Assembly (NCBI RefSeq): GCF_005877885.1
Contig: NZ_VCHY01000006.1
Coordinates: forward strand, 1 to 64,000
DNA length: 64,000 nucleotides
Direction of reading: 5' to 3'
DNA from: Labilibacter sediminis
Lineage (GTDB): Bacteria > Bacteroidota > Bacteroidia > Bacteroidales > Marinilabiliaceae
Shown: piece after piece, positions 36,294 to 45,206 of the stretch
Numbering within the stretch: the stretch's first letter is position 1
Layout of the letters: each line of letters begins with the position of its first letter
Program-made: the position numbers and the translations under genes
Notes under the pieces: model-generated
What the model saw: the letters and a program-made list of their open reading frames with translations, nothing else
The model's database searches: none
Told to the model about the DNA's origin: nothing

Positions 36294-37464
36294 ACAGAGG
36301 TAATTTTTTATTTATCTCATCAGGTGTCCATTGTTCCATTAATGCACGCTGGTAAGTTTTAGCTCTGCTCTGATCGTTGAGCATTAAAACTCCTTGAAGC
36401 TTGTTGTTCTTAAAATATAGTTCCCGAATCATATTTTCCTTTTCTTCAGTAATAACATTGGTGTCATTATTAGGAGGTAATGCCGAAAAATAAAACTCAT
36501 TAAAAACTTCGGTTTTCATTCTGAATGGTTTCAGGATGTTCTGAAGGTTTTGACCGGCAGCATTTTTACCTGCAATATAACCTTGCTTTTCGGCTGCATG
36601 CCATAAGCCGGTAATTTCGCCTGAAGGATGTTGAGCTACATCTCCTGCAGCATAAACATCCTGCGCAGAGGTTTCCAGTTTTTCATTTACCAGAATACCT
36701 TTGTCGCACGTTATATAGCTGTCGTCTGCAAGTTTTATATTTGGAGTATAGCCAATCGTTGATATAATAGTGTCAAATTCATATTCAATTCCATCAATTT
36801 CAATTATAGCTTGGTCTGATAAACTTTCTTTATAGCTAATGTTTTTGACTTCAGTGATAAGGTTTATGCCGGAGTTGATAATACTTTTGCGCATGAGTTG
36901 AGAAAAGCGTGGATTAAAAAAACGAGATATCACTTCTTTGTTTTTTTCAACTAAAACCACTTCTTTTTTCAGCTTAATAAGCTGATCAGCTATCTCAACA
37001 CCTTCCACTCCGGCTCCAATTATTAAATATTTGTTTGATTGTCTGGTGGTGCGAATAATATTTTCTGCCTGACGGGCGCTGTGAATATGATGAATGTTTT
37101 CGGCAGGTAAGTTGTTTATATTAAGAGGATTTGGGGTGTTCCCCGTAGCGATGATAAGTTTTTTGTACCGTAAATGTCCTCGATGATTAAAAATAAGTTC
37201 ATTTTTATCAGTTTTAATCTCGGTTACTTCATCATAGAGAAGTTCAATATGGTTGTCCACAAGCCAGTCATGTTCAATCAGGGCAAAGTCATTTTTGTTA
37301 AATCCTTTAGCAATATTTTTATTGATTTTTGTTCGCTTATAAGGAATCCTGTCTTCATTGGTAATCCATAAAATTGATTTTTCTTTTGTTTCTTCCCTTA
37401 TAGCCTTAATGGCAGAAAATCCGGCAATGCCAGCGCCAATTATTACAAAGTCCTTTATGATCAT
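36292..37464 (-). CDS. FAD/NAD-linked oxidoreductase (rubredoxin- or nitrite-reductase-like)
   Basis: A 390-aa pyridine-nucleotide-disulfide oxidoreductase family protein. The FAD-binding GAGIAG lies near residue 10, the NAD(P)-binding GAGVEGVE near 150-157, and the second FAD motif DVYAAGDVAQ near 265. It lacks the redox-active CxxxxC pair of disulfide reductases, so it resembles NorW, rubredoxin reductase or the NirB N-terminal half, which pass electrons from NAD(P)H to a small redox protein. No acceptor gene is adjacent; the flavodoxin at 47.9 kb is one distant candidate (speculative). It is a single gene with its own promoter. Confidence 0.88.
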   Translation of the reverse strand: MIIKDFVIIGAGIAGFSAIKAIREETKEKSILWITNEDRIPYKRTKINKNIAKGFNKNDFALIEHDWLVDNHIELLYDEVTEIKTDKNELIFNHRGHLRYKKLIIATGNTPNPLNINNLPAENIHHIHSARQAENIIRTTRQSNKYLIIGAGVEGVEIADQLIKLKKEVVLVEKNKEVISRFFNPRFSQLMRKSIINSGINLITEVKNISYKESLSDQAIIEIDGIEYEFDTIISTIGYTPNIKLADDSYITCDKGILVNEKLETSAQDVYAAGDVAQHPSGEITGLWHAAEKQGYIAGKNAAGQNLQNILKPFRMKTEVFNEFYFSALPPNNDTNVITEEKENMIRELYFKNNKLQGVLMLNDQSRAKTYQRALMEQWTPDEINKKLPL

Positions 37465-37715
37465 AACTTAAGAGTGTTTTTTGTTGCGAGTATATTAAAG
37501 TTAATGTTTTACTCAGTATAACAAGGAGATAATGCTATATTTTGTTTATTCTTCGGTTTTTAAAAACTGTCTGGAAGTAAATAAACACCTTGTAATTGGC
37601 TTGTTTTCTGAGGTGAAAGTGAAAATGTAATTGGGGTATGGTGAATATTTTAGCATAATTTTCTTTTAAAATAGGCTAAATAACTATAGCTTTAATCCAA
37701 TAGAATAATATTGTT

Positions 37716-38345
37716 ATGGATACTCAAAGTCTTTATTTAAAGGAACGTAAAGAAGTAGCACGCTTTATGAGAAGGTTGTATAAAAAAGGTTTAACAACTA
37801 GTTTGGGAGGTAATATAAGTAAGCGTGTAGGTGAGCATATTATCATTACTCCAACTGGTATCGATAAAGGTACAATGAAGGGAAAAAATGTGGCTATACT
37901 TGATATGGATGGTCATAATTTAACTGAGTGGCTAAAGCCAAGTATAGAGACAACCATGCATCTACAGATTTATAAAGATCATCCAACAATAAATGCCATA
38001 GTGCATTGCCATACTATTTTTGCTTCGGCCTTTTCTGCCATGGACATTCCCATTAATGCACATTTGATTGCGGAGTCACGTATGATAATTAAAGAACCTG
38101 TTGTGGCGCCATACGGACTTATGGGTACTGAAGAGCTTGCAAAAAATGTGAGTGAAACATTTGCAGAAAACAAGGTGCTGATTATGGAAAATCATGGGGT
38201 AACAGCCATTGGATCGGAAATGATTAAGGCTTTTGACAGGATAGAAGTATTGGAAAATGCAGCCAGAATGACCTTTATTACTCACATTATGAGTGAAGAG
38301 AGAAATTTATCAGATGATCAGTTGGCTCAAATAGATCAGTTGTAG
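37716..38345 (+). CDS. Class II aldolase/adducin family protein (fuculose-phosphate-aldolase-like)
   Basis: A 209-aa class II aldolase. It has the phosphate/substrate loop SLGGNISKR (29-37), catalytic Glu 78 in PSIETTMH, and zinc ligands His 97 and His 99 in IVHCHT and His 160 in MENHGV. Length and motifs fit FucA/AraD-type enzymes, which split or epimerise sugar phosphates such as L-fuculose-1-phosphate. No fucose or rhamnose genes are next to it, so the substrate is uncertain. It converges with the NMT1-kinase gene with 8 bp between. Confidence 0.87.
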   Translation: MDTQSLYLKERKEVARFMRRLYKKGLTTSLGGNISKRVGEHIIITPTGIDKGTMKGKNVAILDMDGHNLTEWLKPSIETTMHLQIYKDHPTINAIVHCHTIFASAFSAMDIPINAHLIAESRMIIKEPVVAPYGLMGTEELAKNVSETFAENKVLIMENHGVTAIGSEMIKAFDRIEVLENAARMTFITHIMSEERNLSDDQLAQIDQL

Positions 38346-38353
38346 TTTTAATT

Positions 38354-40327
38354 TTAACAGGGGTGTGAGAAATAAAACTGTGAGCCTTTTTTATCTTCAC
38401 TGGTAAACCAAATGCTACCACCCAGTAATTCAATAAGGTTTTTAGCAATGGAGAGTCCTAAGCCGGTTCCTCCCATATCAGAATATGGTTGTTCGTTATC
38501 TTTAAAGAAGCGTTCAAATATTCTTTCTGCCTTATCCGATGTAATACCTTTTCCTGTATCTTTTACCGTAAAAAGATAGTTGTTTTCTTGCTGGTTTAGC
38601 TCAATAGAAAAAACAATGGAACCTTTATTCGTAAACTTAATGGCATTTTCTATCAGGTTACTTAATATTTGTTTTAGTCTTGCAGGATCCGTAAATATCT
38701 CAGCTGGAACTTTTTGATCTATATGATAAAGTAAATCTACTTTGCCAGCATTTAAATGATCTGCTTTAAGCTTAAAAAGCTGATGAAGACTTTTAAAAAT
38801 TTCAAGAATAGAGACCTTTTCTTTTTGGATGGAGAGCTGACCAACCTCAATGGTTGAAATATCAATAATATCTGAAATAATTCGCAATAGTTGCAGCGAG
38901 TTTTCTTCTATCACTTTTGTGTATTGTTCCTTTTCGTCAATACTAATTTGGTCGTCTTTTAAAAGATCAGAAAAACCCAATATACCATTCATGGGTGTTC
39001 TGATTTCATGTGACATGTTGGATAAAAATGCTGATTTTAATTTGTCGCTTTCTTCAGCCTTTATTTTAGCTGATTTTAGTTCCTCATTAATGAGTTGAAT
39101 TGCATTGTTCCATTCGGTAAGCGTTTTGTTTTGCTTTTTTAAAACTTTTTGGTTTTGTTTTAGCTGACTTGCTGTATGAATTAAATTTTGATGTAATTCC
39201 TTCCGCTCTTTTATCTCGTTTAATAAATTATCATTTGATCGGCGAAGTTCTACGGTTTGTTGCTTAACAGCTTTTTTTAGTTTTCTGTTAAAAAAGAAAA
39301 TCAACAAAGTAAGTAACACAAAAACAGCAAGTGATATGATTAAAATATATTGAAAGGTACGTTGTCTGGCCTGGCTTTTTTCAATGTAATCAGCATATAA
39401 AAAACCATCCAGATTATAGTCTTTATCCAGCATTTTTAATTGTACATAGGTGTCACCAATATGTTTCCACCTCGACTTAAGTGTATAACCCATTTCTACA
39501 AAGTTAGGTAGTAAAAGCTCCTCCATTTTTCGAGCTTCATACATGAGTTCTTCAACACTTAAGCTGGAGTTGTATTTTTCAGCAATTAATGTGGAAATTT
39601 CGTGTTTGTTGTTCATGGCATACAGCCACCCTTTTAACGAAGCAATGATAAACGATTCAACTATTTTAGGATTACGATGAAGATAGTTTTCTGATGTAAA
39701 AAGGCAATCACCATAAAAGTCTACACCATAGGTTAAAGGAGATATTGTAACCGGATGATAACCGGACTGACTAATAGCATATGGTAAATCCGTTATGTAT
39801 CCATCAATAATTTCATAATCACCATTTAAAAGTCCTGCGATCCTGTTTGTTGAAGTAACCAATTCAATATGATCATTTAGTTTTTCTTTTAATAAAACAG
39901 CATTGGTTGACGCTAAGGTATTCGGCGATAGTCTTACTTTTTTATTTTTAAATTGATCTATAGATGTAATTCCATATTTAGCAAGCGTAACGAATGTTTC
40001 CGGAGAATGTTGAAAGATGGAAGCCAGAACAACAACCGGTTCTCCCTGGTTTCGGGCAAGAAGCAATTTGGTTGATTCTATTCCAAATTGAGCTTTCCCG
40101 CTGGTGACCTCAGAAATAAAATTTTGAGATATGCCGCCTTCAATAAAATTAACCATTAATCCTTCTTCTGCATAATATCCTTTCTCAACGGCAGCATAAT
40201 ACCCTGCAAATTGAAATTGATGGGTCCATTTAAACTGAAGATTTATTGTGTCAGAAATCAAAGCCTTTAAGGTAAACGGAAAGACCAATAATGTAATCAG
40301 CAAATATGCGGACTTGCTGATTTTCAT
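38354..40327 (-). CDS. Histidine kinase with NMT1/THI5-like periplasmic-binding sensor domain
   Basis: ATG 40327 gives a proper signal peptide; the longer frame to 40357 does not improve it. The 657-aa product carries an NMT1/THI5-type substrate-binding domain (about 28-300, QFKWTHQFQFAGYYAAVEKG, VNFIEGG, GKAQFGIEST, LSPNTLASTNAVL). One membrane helix follows (about 325-345), then a coiled coil, HisKA with SHEIRTPMNG (phospho-His about 440), and HATPase ending in a complete G2 box (GGTGLGLSIAKNLIELLGG). It lacks a receiver. Such domains normally bind pyrimidine or aromatic/sulfonate ligands for ABC import. Here the fold has become a sensor. The ligand is unknown. Confidence 0.92.
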   Translation of the reverse strand: MKISKSAYLLITLLVFPFTLKALISDTINLQFKWTHQFQFAGYYAAVEKGYYAEEGLMVNFIEGGISQNFISEVTSGKAQFGIESTKLLLARNQGEPVVVLASIFQHSPETFVTLAKYGITSIDQFKNKKVRLSPNTLASTNAVLLKEKLNDHIELVTSTNRIAGLLNGDYEIIDGYITDLPYAISQSGYHPVTISPLTYGVDFYGDCLFTSENYLHRNPKIVESFIIASLKGWLYAMNNKHEISTLIAEKYNSSLSVEELMYEARKMEELLLPNFVEMGYTLKSRWKHIGDTYVQLKMLDKDYNLDGFLYADYIEKSQARQRTFQYILIISLAVFVLLTLLIFFFNRKLKKAVKQQTVELRRSNDNLLNEIKERKELHQNLIHTASQLKQNQKVLKKQNKTLTEWNNAIQLINEELKSAKIKAEESDKLKSAFLSNMSHEIRTPMNGILGFSDLLKDDQISIDEKEQYTKVIEENSLQLLRIISDIIDISTIEVGQLSIQKEKVSILEIFKSLHQLFKLKADHLNAGKVDLLYHIDQKVPAEIFTDPARLKQILSNLIENAIKFTNKGSIVFSIELNQQENNYLFTVKDTGKGITSDKAERIFERFFKDNEQPYSDMGGTGLGLSIAKNLIELLGGSIWFTSEDKKGSQFYFSHPC

Positions 40328-40396
40328 AGTTTTTTTCAGAGCACTGTAAATCGTCATTTTATATGTAAATGTATAGTTATGGCATTATAATATTGT

Positions 40397-40810
40397 TTAC
40401 AGGCTTGCCCATATTCTTGCTAAGGATGATCCCGGAGCATCAATTTTTAAATCCAGAAAATATCCAAAAGGAGTTTGGTCTACTTTAAAGCCTCCATTTG
40501 CAAGTCGTTTTTCACAAGCATCAAATATATCTTTAGTATAGTCAGCCGATGCTTTTGATTCTGCTAAATGAGCAAAAGAATGTAATATCATATTTGTGGT
40601 ATTGTTTTTTCGGGCTGTCCATTTAAGATGATTGACAAGTTTTTTTTCTCTGCTTAAAATATCTTTTTCTTCATCGTCTTCTTCTATCTGTATAAAAGCC
40701 AAAATGGCACTGTTAATTGTTTTGCCTTCGCCGGGATCCGGAGCGCTTTCTAAGTTTTTTACTTTGGGTTTGTAACTAAAACTATTGACATAAAAAACTA
40801 AAACTTTCAT
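40397..40810 (-). CDS. Stand-alone threonyl-tRNA synthetase editing-domain-like protein
   Basis: The frame reaches 40915, but the upstream part is a hydrophobic string read from repeat DNA. ATG 40810 starts a natural protein of 137 aa (MKVLVFYVNSFSYKPK). It resembles the N-terminal editing domain of archaeal ThrRS, a D-aminoacyl-tRNA-deacylase-like fold. Conserved elements are the N-terminal strand, ILHSFAHLAESKA, and GGFKVDQTPFGYFLDLKI in the C-terminal half. Archaeal domains use this surface to hydrolyse Ser-tRNA(Thr). Bacterial ThrRS has a different editing domain, so a free-standing copy would act in trans or on another ligand. The call rests on motif memory, not a search. Confidence 0.7.
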   Translation of the reverse strand: MKVLVFYVNSFSYKPKVKNLESAPDPGEGKTINSAILAFIQIEEDDEEKDILSREKKLVNHLKWTARKNNTTNMILHSFAHLAESKASADYTKDIFDACEKRLANGGFKVDQTPFGYFLDLKIDAPGSSLARIWASL

Positions 40811-40871
40811 TGTATATGCTGTTCTTAAATTCAGGAATATAAGGATTTGTAGGATTACAACGTTGAGTAGT

Positions 40872-41036
40872 AATACCAAATGTATTATGAAATGATGGAT
40901 AAATAAATTTAACAATTTTGTGTTTCTACAAGGAATAAAATAGAAGCATAGCCATCGCTACGGTGATATTTTATGACGAAGTAAAAACTACAAAAGAATG
41001 AATTTATATCAATCATTTCATGGTATTTTTGGTATA
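40872..41036. repeat. Family B palindromic element, copy B2
   Basis: About 165 bp with ends AATACCAAATGTATTATGAA and TTTCATGGTATTTTTGGTAT and the centre AGCATAGCCATCGCTACGGT. It matches B1 at 24945. The remaining DNA to 41237 is AT-rich without a gene. Confidence 0.72.
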
Positions 41037-41237
41037 AAACCTCATGTAAATATGTCCTGTGTTATAAATATACAAATATCCTTAGTCTATAAATTAAGTT
41101 TTTTTTATGGATTATGTAGAAATAAGAATAAAGTAAATTCTAGTGTTTTGGTATGATATTGCTAATTCGCAGAGGTTTGGGGTTTTGAATAACCAAATGT
41201 AAAAAGGGGAGCCTATAACTTTTTTAATTATTTTTTT

Positions 41238-41402
41238 AAACCCGGTTTATGCATTAAAATTTCGTAATGAGATTTTAAGGTGCTATAAAACAGGAGTTTA
41301 TTGAAGTGATACATAGCGCCGCTATGGTGAGTCGAAGAAAGTTAGTGAAACGACTTGTTTTGATGTAATTTCAAATTGTCATAGACTTTTTAAGGCATAT
41401 TT
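41238..41402. repeat. Family A palindromic element, copy A2 (degenerate)
   Basis: Starts AAACCCGGTTTATGCATTA and has the apical hairpin CATAGCGCCGCTATGGTGAG and GACTTGTTTTGATGTAATTTC near the end. The right terminal repeat is worn (AAGGCATATTTCC) compared with A1. Confidence 0.65.
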
Positions 41403-41790
41403 CCATCTAACTAATATTGTTTTGCAAACAGGCTTTCTTTTTGCTTGATCAAAAAGAAACCTGCCTTCCGTCAGGCAGGCAAAAGCTCAAGTTCAATTCA
41501 TCCTTCAGCCCACCTCCTTGTTGAATCTATTGCCGTCACACATCCCTTATTCACCCGCATTCAACTGCGTCGCGCTATTACCGGCCCGGGCCAATTGAAC
41601 CGGCCAATACGTATTTTTATCGAGATAGAACTAAAATACTTGAAATAGTTAGTTACTCGGTTTTACTTTTCAAAAAGTCTTAGGAATCCGGGTTAAAGAG
41701 GGAAAAAACTTTCCCTTTGCTTTTGTGCAAAAGGAAAGCGTTAATAAAGTTGAAAAGATTTGTTATCTGCGTTTGTAGTAACTGATTGTT
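41403..41790. other. 388-bp gap of repeat-derived, GC-shifted DNA
   Basis: Contains TTTTTGCTTGATCAAAAAGA, a string I recall as part of dispersed repeats in Bacteroidota. The palindrome G2 (41460-41479, CCTGCC...GGCAGG) follows, then a stretch (about 41500-41600) clearly richer in G+C than its surroundings. A 67-codon frame here has no protein-like features. A second hairpin-like pair, GGAAAAAACTTTCC, follows near 41700. No gene is supported. Confidence 0.55.
41460..41479. repeat. GC-rich 20-bp palindrome, copy G2
   Basis: CCTGCCTTCCGTCAGGCAGG: CCTGCC pairs with GGCAGG. Same type as G1, G4 and G5. Confidence 0.7.
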
Positions 41791-43500
41791 TTAATGGACA
41801 TCTATGTGCTTATTTACAAGATCAAGAATCTTAACTTCCAGGTCAGTGGCTTTTTGTACAATCCCACGACCTTCGTTCAGAAGCTTGTTTACATATTCGT
41901 TTTTGCTCAGATCTTTTGCATTAATCTTTACGTTGAGCCAGGCGCCAATAACGCCGCTACGCGCGCTTAGTGCACCAACACCTGCATCTGAGATAGAGTT
42001 CTGATTTCCTATTTTTGCCATTTCTAACATCACTTCCATTGAATCGCAGCAAAGTTTCATGGTTTTAAAAGGTACATCAATGGCATTAATAGTGGCCTTT
42101 TCAATGGCTTCAGTACGTTTTTTCTGTTCCTCGTTTGTTTTTTTAGGTAATTGAAAGGCATCCATTATGGCATTAAAAGCCCTGGTGTCTTCATCTACCA
42201 TTTTTAAGAGTTCATCATGATAATATTTGCCTTTTTCAGCCCAGTCAGAAAATTCTTGTGTACGATGATCCCAGCCTCTTTTGTGAGATGATAAGTTGGC
42301 TACCATTGTTCCTAAGGCAGCACCAATGGAACCCAGGTAGGCAGCTACAGAACCTCCTCCCGGAGCTGGCGATTCGCTGGCTGTTTCATGAACAAATTCT
42401 GTTATGGTTTTGTCAATAAGTCTGTTCTGATTATTCTTATTTTCTTTATTCAGAATGTATTCGATAATTTTTTTGTCAGGATCAAAAGGATAAAGCTCAT
42501 CTAAACCAAGAGATTTAACGGCAATTTTAATGATTTCGGCATCAGCAATTCCTGTGGATCTGTTTTGTTTTTTTAAAAAGTATTTACCTGCGTCAAGCAT
42601 GGCTTGTAAAGGAATAACACCAACCAGTTCAGATCCTGTAACACGCAAGCCGTTTATGCGCGCTCTTTCACAGGCAACATCAAAAGCTTTATGCATGCTT
42701 GTTACAGAAATATCAGTAAGGTTTAATGAAATTTGAGCAATGCCATATTCTTCAATAAACCAACCAATACCTTTAACAGATTTGAGTAAGCCAGGCTGGT
42801 TTACAGGGTTTCCGTTTTCATCTTTTACAATTTTACCGGTAATAGGGTGGCCTTCGCGTTTAACTCTGCCTCTTTCTCGTATATCAAAAGCTACAGTGTT
42901 GGCTCTTCTTGTACTGGTGGTGTTAAGGTTTATGTTGTATGCTATTAAAAAGTTTCTGGCCCCTACAGCTGTTACTCCCGATTTTTGCACCTCCTCACTC
43001 CATGTATCAGGACCAAAGTCAGGTTTCCATTCAGCACTTGTAATTCGTTCCGGTAAAGCTTCATATTCTCCCTTTCTGCATTCAGCAAGGTTTTTTCGTA
43101 TGTCTTTTTGTGCAGCAAACTCATAACAGAAAATGGGTATGTTAAGTTCTTTTCCAATTTTTTGTGCCAGCTTATGTGCATATGCAACCACCTCTTCCAT
43201 GCTTATGTTGGAAACAGGTACTAAAGGACAAACATCTGTAGCACCAAAACGAGGGTGAGCACCTTTGTGCTTTCTCATATCGATGAGCTCTTTGGCTTTT
43301 TTTACTGCATTAAAGGCTGCCTCAACAATAGCTTCGGGTTCACCAACCATAGTCACTACTGTTCTGTTGGTTGCTTTTCCGGGATCAACATCAATTAAAC
43401 TTACGCCCTCTATTTTTTTTATCTCATCAGTAATCTGATTAATTATATTCATATCACGTCCTTCGCTAAAGTTTGGGACGCATTCAATTAATTGTTGCAT
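41791..43500 (-). CDS. ftcD: Bifunctional glutamate formimidoyltransferase / formimidoyl-THF cyclodeaminase
   Basis: A 569-aa fusion that ends histidine degradation. The N-terminal formiminotransferase (about 1-325; ECVPNFSEGRD, HKGAHPRFGATDVCPLVPV) moves the formimino group from formiminoglutamate to tetrahydrofolate. The C-terminal cyclodeaminase (about 365-565; SPAPGGGSVAAYLGSIGAALG) then makes 5,10-methenyl-THF and ammonia. Both halves are complete and the length matches FTCD proteins. It lies 19 bp downstream of hutI, so the two form an operon. Histidine ammonia-lyase and urocanase, needed for the first steps, are not in the window. Confidence 0.95.
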   Translation of the reverse strand: MQQLIECVPNFSEGRDMNIINQITDEIKKIEGVSLIDVDPGKATNRTVVTMVGEPEAIVEAAFNAVKKAKELIDMRKHKGAHPRFGATDVCPLVPVSNISMEEVVAYAHKLAQKIGKELNIPIFCYEFAAQKDIRKNLAECRKGEYEALPERITSAEWKPDFGPDTWSEEVQKSGVTAVGARNFLIAYNINLNTTSTRRANTVAFDIRERGRVKREGHPITGKIVKDENGNPVNQPGLLKSVKGIGWFIEEYGIAQISLNLTDISVTSMHKAFDVACERARINGLRVTGSELVGVIPLQAMLDAGKYFLKKQNRSTGIADAEIIKIAVKSLGLDELYPFDPDKKIIEYILNKENKNNQNRLIDKTITEFVHETASESPAPGGGSVAAYLGSIGAALGTMVANLSSHKRGWDHRTQEFSDWAEKGKYYHDELLKMVDEDTRAFNAIMDAFQLPKKTNEEQKKRTEAIEKATINAIDVPFKTMKLCCDSMEVMLEMAKIGNQNSISDAGVGALSARSGVIGAWLNVKINAKDLSKNEYVNKLLNEGRGIVQKATDLEVKILDLVNKHIDVH

Positions 43501-43519
43501 AGTTAATTATTTATTGATT

Positions 43520-44764
43520 TTATAAAACATGACCATTTATTATCATGGTATCTACTTTGTTTTCGCCATATGCATAAGGCAAATATTCCAGGTTAGAGAT
43601 TGGTTTGGTAATTATAAGATTTGCTTTTTTACCTTTGGTAATAGATCCCAAGCTGGTCTCTAAACCCATGGCGTAAGCTCCGTTAATGGTTACTGCATTA
43701 ATTACTTCGTTGGGAAGCATTTTGTATAATATGCTTCCCATTGATATAATTAATTGCATGTTACCGGAAGGAGACGAGCCGGGGTTAAAATCAGACGCCA
43801 AAGCAACGGGAAGTCCCGCATCTATCATTTTTCGGGCAGGCGCATAAGGCATATTTAAAAAGAAAGCAGCACCGGGTAATATGGTAGCCATGGTATCTGA
43901 GTTTTTCAGAGCCTCAATTTCTGCATCACCTACATATTCTAAATGATCAACCGAACGGGCTTTGTGTTTAACACCAACCTGAATGCCGCCTGAATAATCT
44001 AATTCATTGGCATGTATCTTTGGAATCAGTCCGTATTTTGAAGCTGCATTTAGAATTTTATCCGTCTCTTCTACAGTAAAAAAGCCTTTATCGCAAAATA
44101 CATCTATATAATCTGCCAAATCCTCTTTTGCAATATTTGGGAGCATGTCATTAATGATGAGGTCAATATAGGCGCTTCTGTTATTCTTGTATTCCTGAGG
44201 AATAGCGTGTGCTCCCAAAAAGGTTGATTTTATTTCTATTTGTTCATCCTGCTTAAGCATTTTTATAACATGTAGCATTTTAAGCTCGCTACTTGTTGAT
44301 AAGCCGTATCCGCTTTTTATCTCTATTGCTCCGGTTCCCCATTTTATAACTTCGTTTATTCGCTTTTTTGCCTCATAGTATAAATGATCTTCCGAGGCAT
44401 ACTGCATGGCTTTGGCTGAATTTAAGATTCCTCCCCCACGTTTGGCAATTTCTTCGTACGAAAGGCCTTTTATTTTATCAATGTATTCTATTTCGCGAGT
44501 ATTAGGAAATACTAAATGTGTATGGGAATCGCACCAGGCAGGAAGTACAGTTTTTTCATTGGCGTCAATAATCATGTCAAACCCGTCGAAATAATTAAGT
44601 TCAGACATGTGGCCAAAGTCGTCAATCAGCTCATCTTTTATGATTAAGAAAGCATCTTTTATGGATTCTAAAGACGCCATCTGGTTGCCGTTCAAATATG
44701 GAGTGTTTGAATTTGAAATGATGCCGGCAAGTGTTTTAATATTTTTAATGAGTGTTCTTTTCAA
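43520..44764 (-). CDS. hutI: Imidazolonepropionase
   Basis: A 414-aa amidohydrolase that opens 4-imidazolone-5-propionate to formiminoglutamate, the substrate of the adjacent FtcD. The metal-binding DSHTHLVFPNTRE places ligands at His 81 and His 83. GTGAIEIKSGYGLS, HANEL and ALASDFNPGSSPSGNM are typical HutI blocks. Length fits the family. First gene of the two-gene hutI-ftcD operon. Confidence 0.95.
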   Translation of the reverse strand: MKRTLIKNIKTLAGIISNSNTPYLNGNQMASLESIKDAFLIIKDELIDDFGHMSELNYFDGFDMIIDANEKTVLPAWCDSHTHLVFPNTREIEYIDKIKGLSYEEIAKRGGGILNSAKAMQYASEDHLYYEAKKRINEVIKWGTGAIEIKSGYGLSTSSELKMLHVIKMLKQDEQIEIKSTFLGAHAIPQEYKNNRSAYIDLIINDMLPNIAKEDLADYIDVFCDKGFFTVEETDKILNAASKYGLIPKIHANELDYSGGIQVGVKHKARSVDHLEYVGDAEIEALKNSDTMATILPGAAFFLNMPYAPARKMIDAGLPVALASDFNPGSSPSGNMQLIISMGSILYKMLPNEVINAVTINGAYAMGLETSLGSITKGKKANLIITKPISNLEYLPYAYGENKVDTMIINGHVL

Positions 44765-45206
44765 GATCTGAAGTATTAAGTGATTAGGATTATTGTGATT
44801 TATTCAACAGTATAAATTTAGCGAGAGATTAAGCTTTTCTCAATGATAACCATCAGGATAAATTGAATAAGAATAATGTGCATATGGAAGAAATTTATAG
44901 TATAGAATAAGAGTTGGATTGATTATATACTTTTGGTATTCTGAAGGATTATTACGGGCTTAAGCTGTTAAAAAAATGGTATTTATTAAAATAATGTGCA
45001 ATTAGGTGTTGACATCTTCTTAATCAAGTTGTAATTTGTGTCTTGTAAAAATGCTCTCCTGGTCCCCAATAATAGGAACATTCAAAATGTGTGTGAGGTT
45101 TAGGTTAGTTTTTTTAGAATGTTCTTTTTATGCCTGTCTACTCTCAGACAGGCTTTCTTTTTTTGTATCCGTGAACATTTTTGTATTTTCCCTCAAAATT
45201 TAACGT
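44765..45206. other. 442-bp gap between hutI and the phosphatase gene
   Basis: Contains the hutI promoter region and, near the right end, two hairpins. AGGAACATTC (45073-45082) can pair with GAATGTTCT (45117-45125), followed by TTTTA; a stronger terminator follows. No coding frame. A short non-coding transcript ending at these hairpins is possible. Confidence 0.45.
45132..45164 (+). terminator. Intrinsic terminator upstream of the phosphatase gene
   Basis: GCCTGTCT (45132-45139) pairs with AGACAGGC (45146-45153), then a T-rich tail. The stem resembles the GC palindrome family G, so it may be a repeat copy acting as terminator. It lies 43 bp before the next start codon. Confidence 0.7.

Noticed and set aside
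40811-40915. N-terminal extension of the editing-domain protein to 40915
   Set aside because: The extra 35 residues are a hydrophobic run read from AT-rich DNA and repeat B2; ATG 40810 gives the natural domain start.
41445-41648. A 67-codon plus-strand frame
   Set aside because: It runs through the palindrome G2 and other repeat DNA, begins in a Lys/Gln-rich repeat string, and has no protein-like pattern or leader.
42740-43126. A 128-codon plus-strand frame inside ftcD
   Set aside because: It is antisense to a well-supported enzyme gene, and its sequence is low-complexity Pro/Ser/Leu typical of shadow frames.
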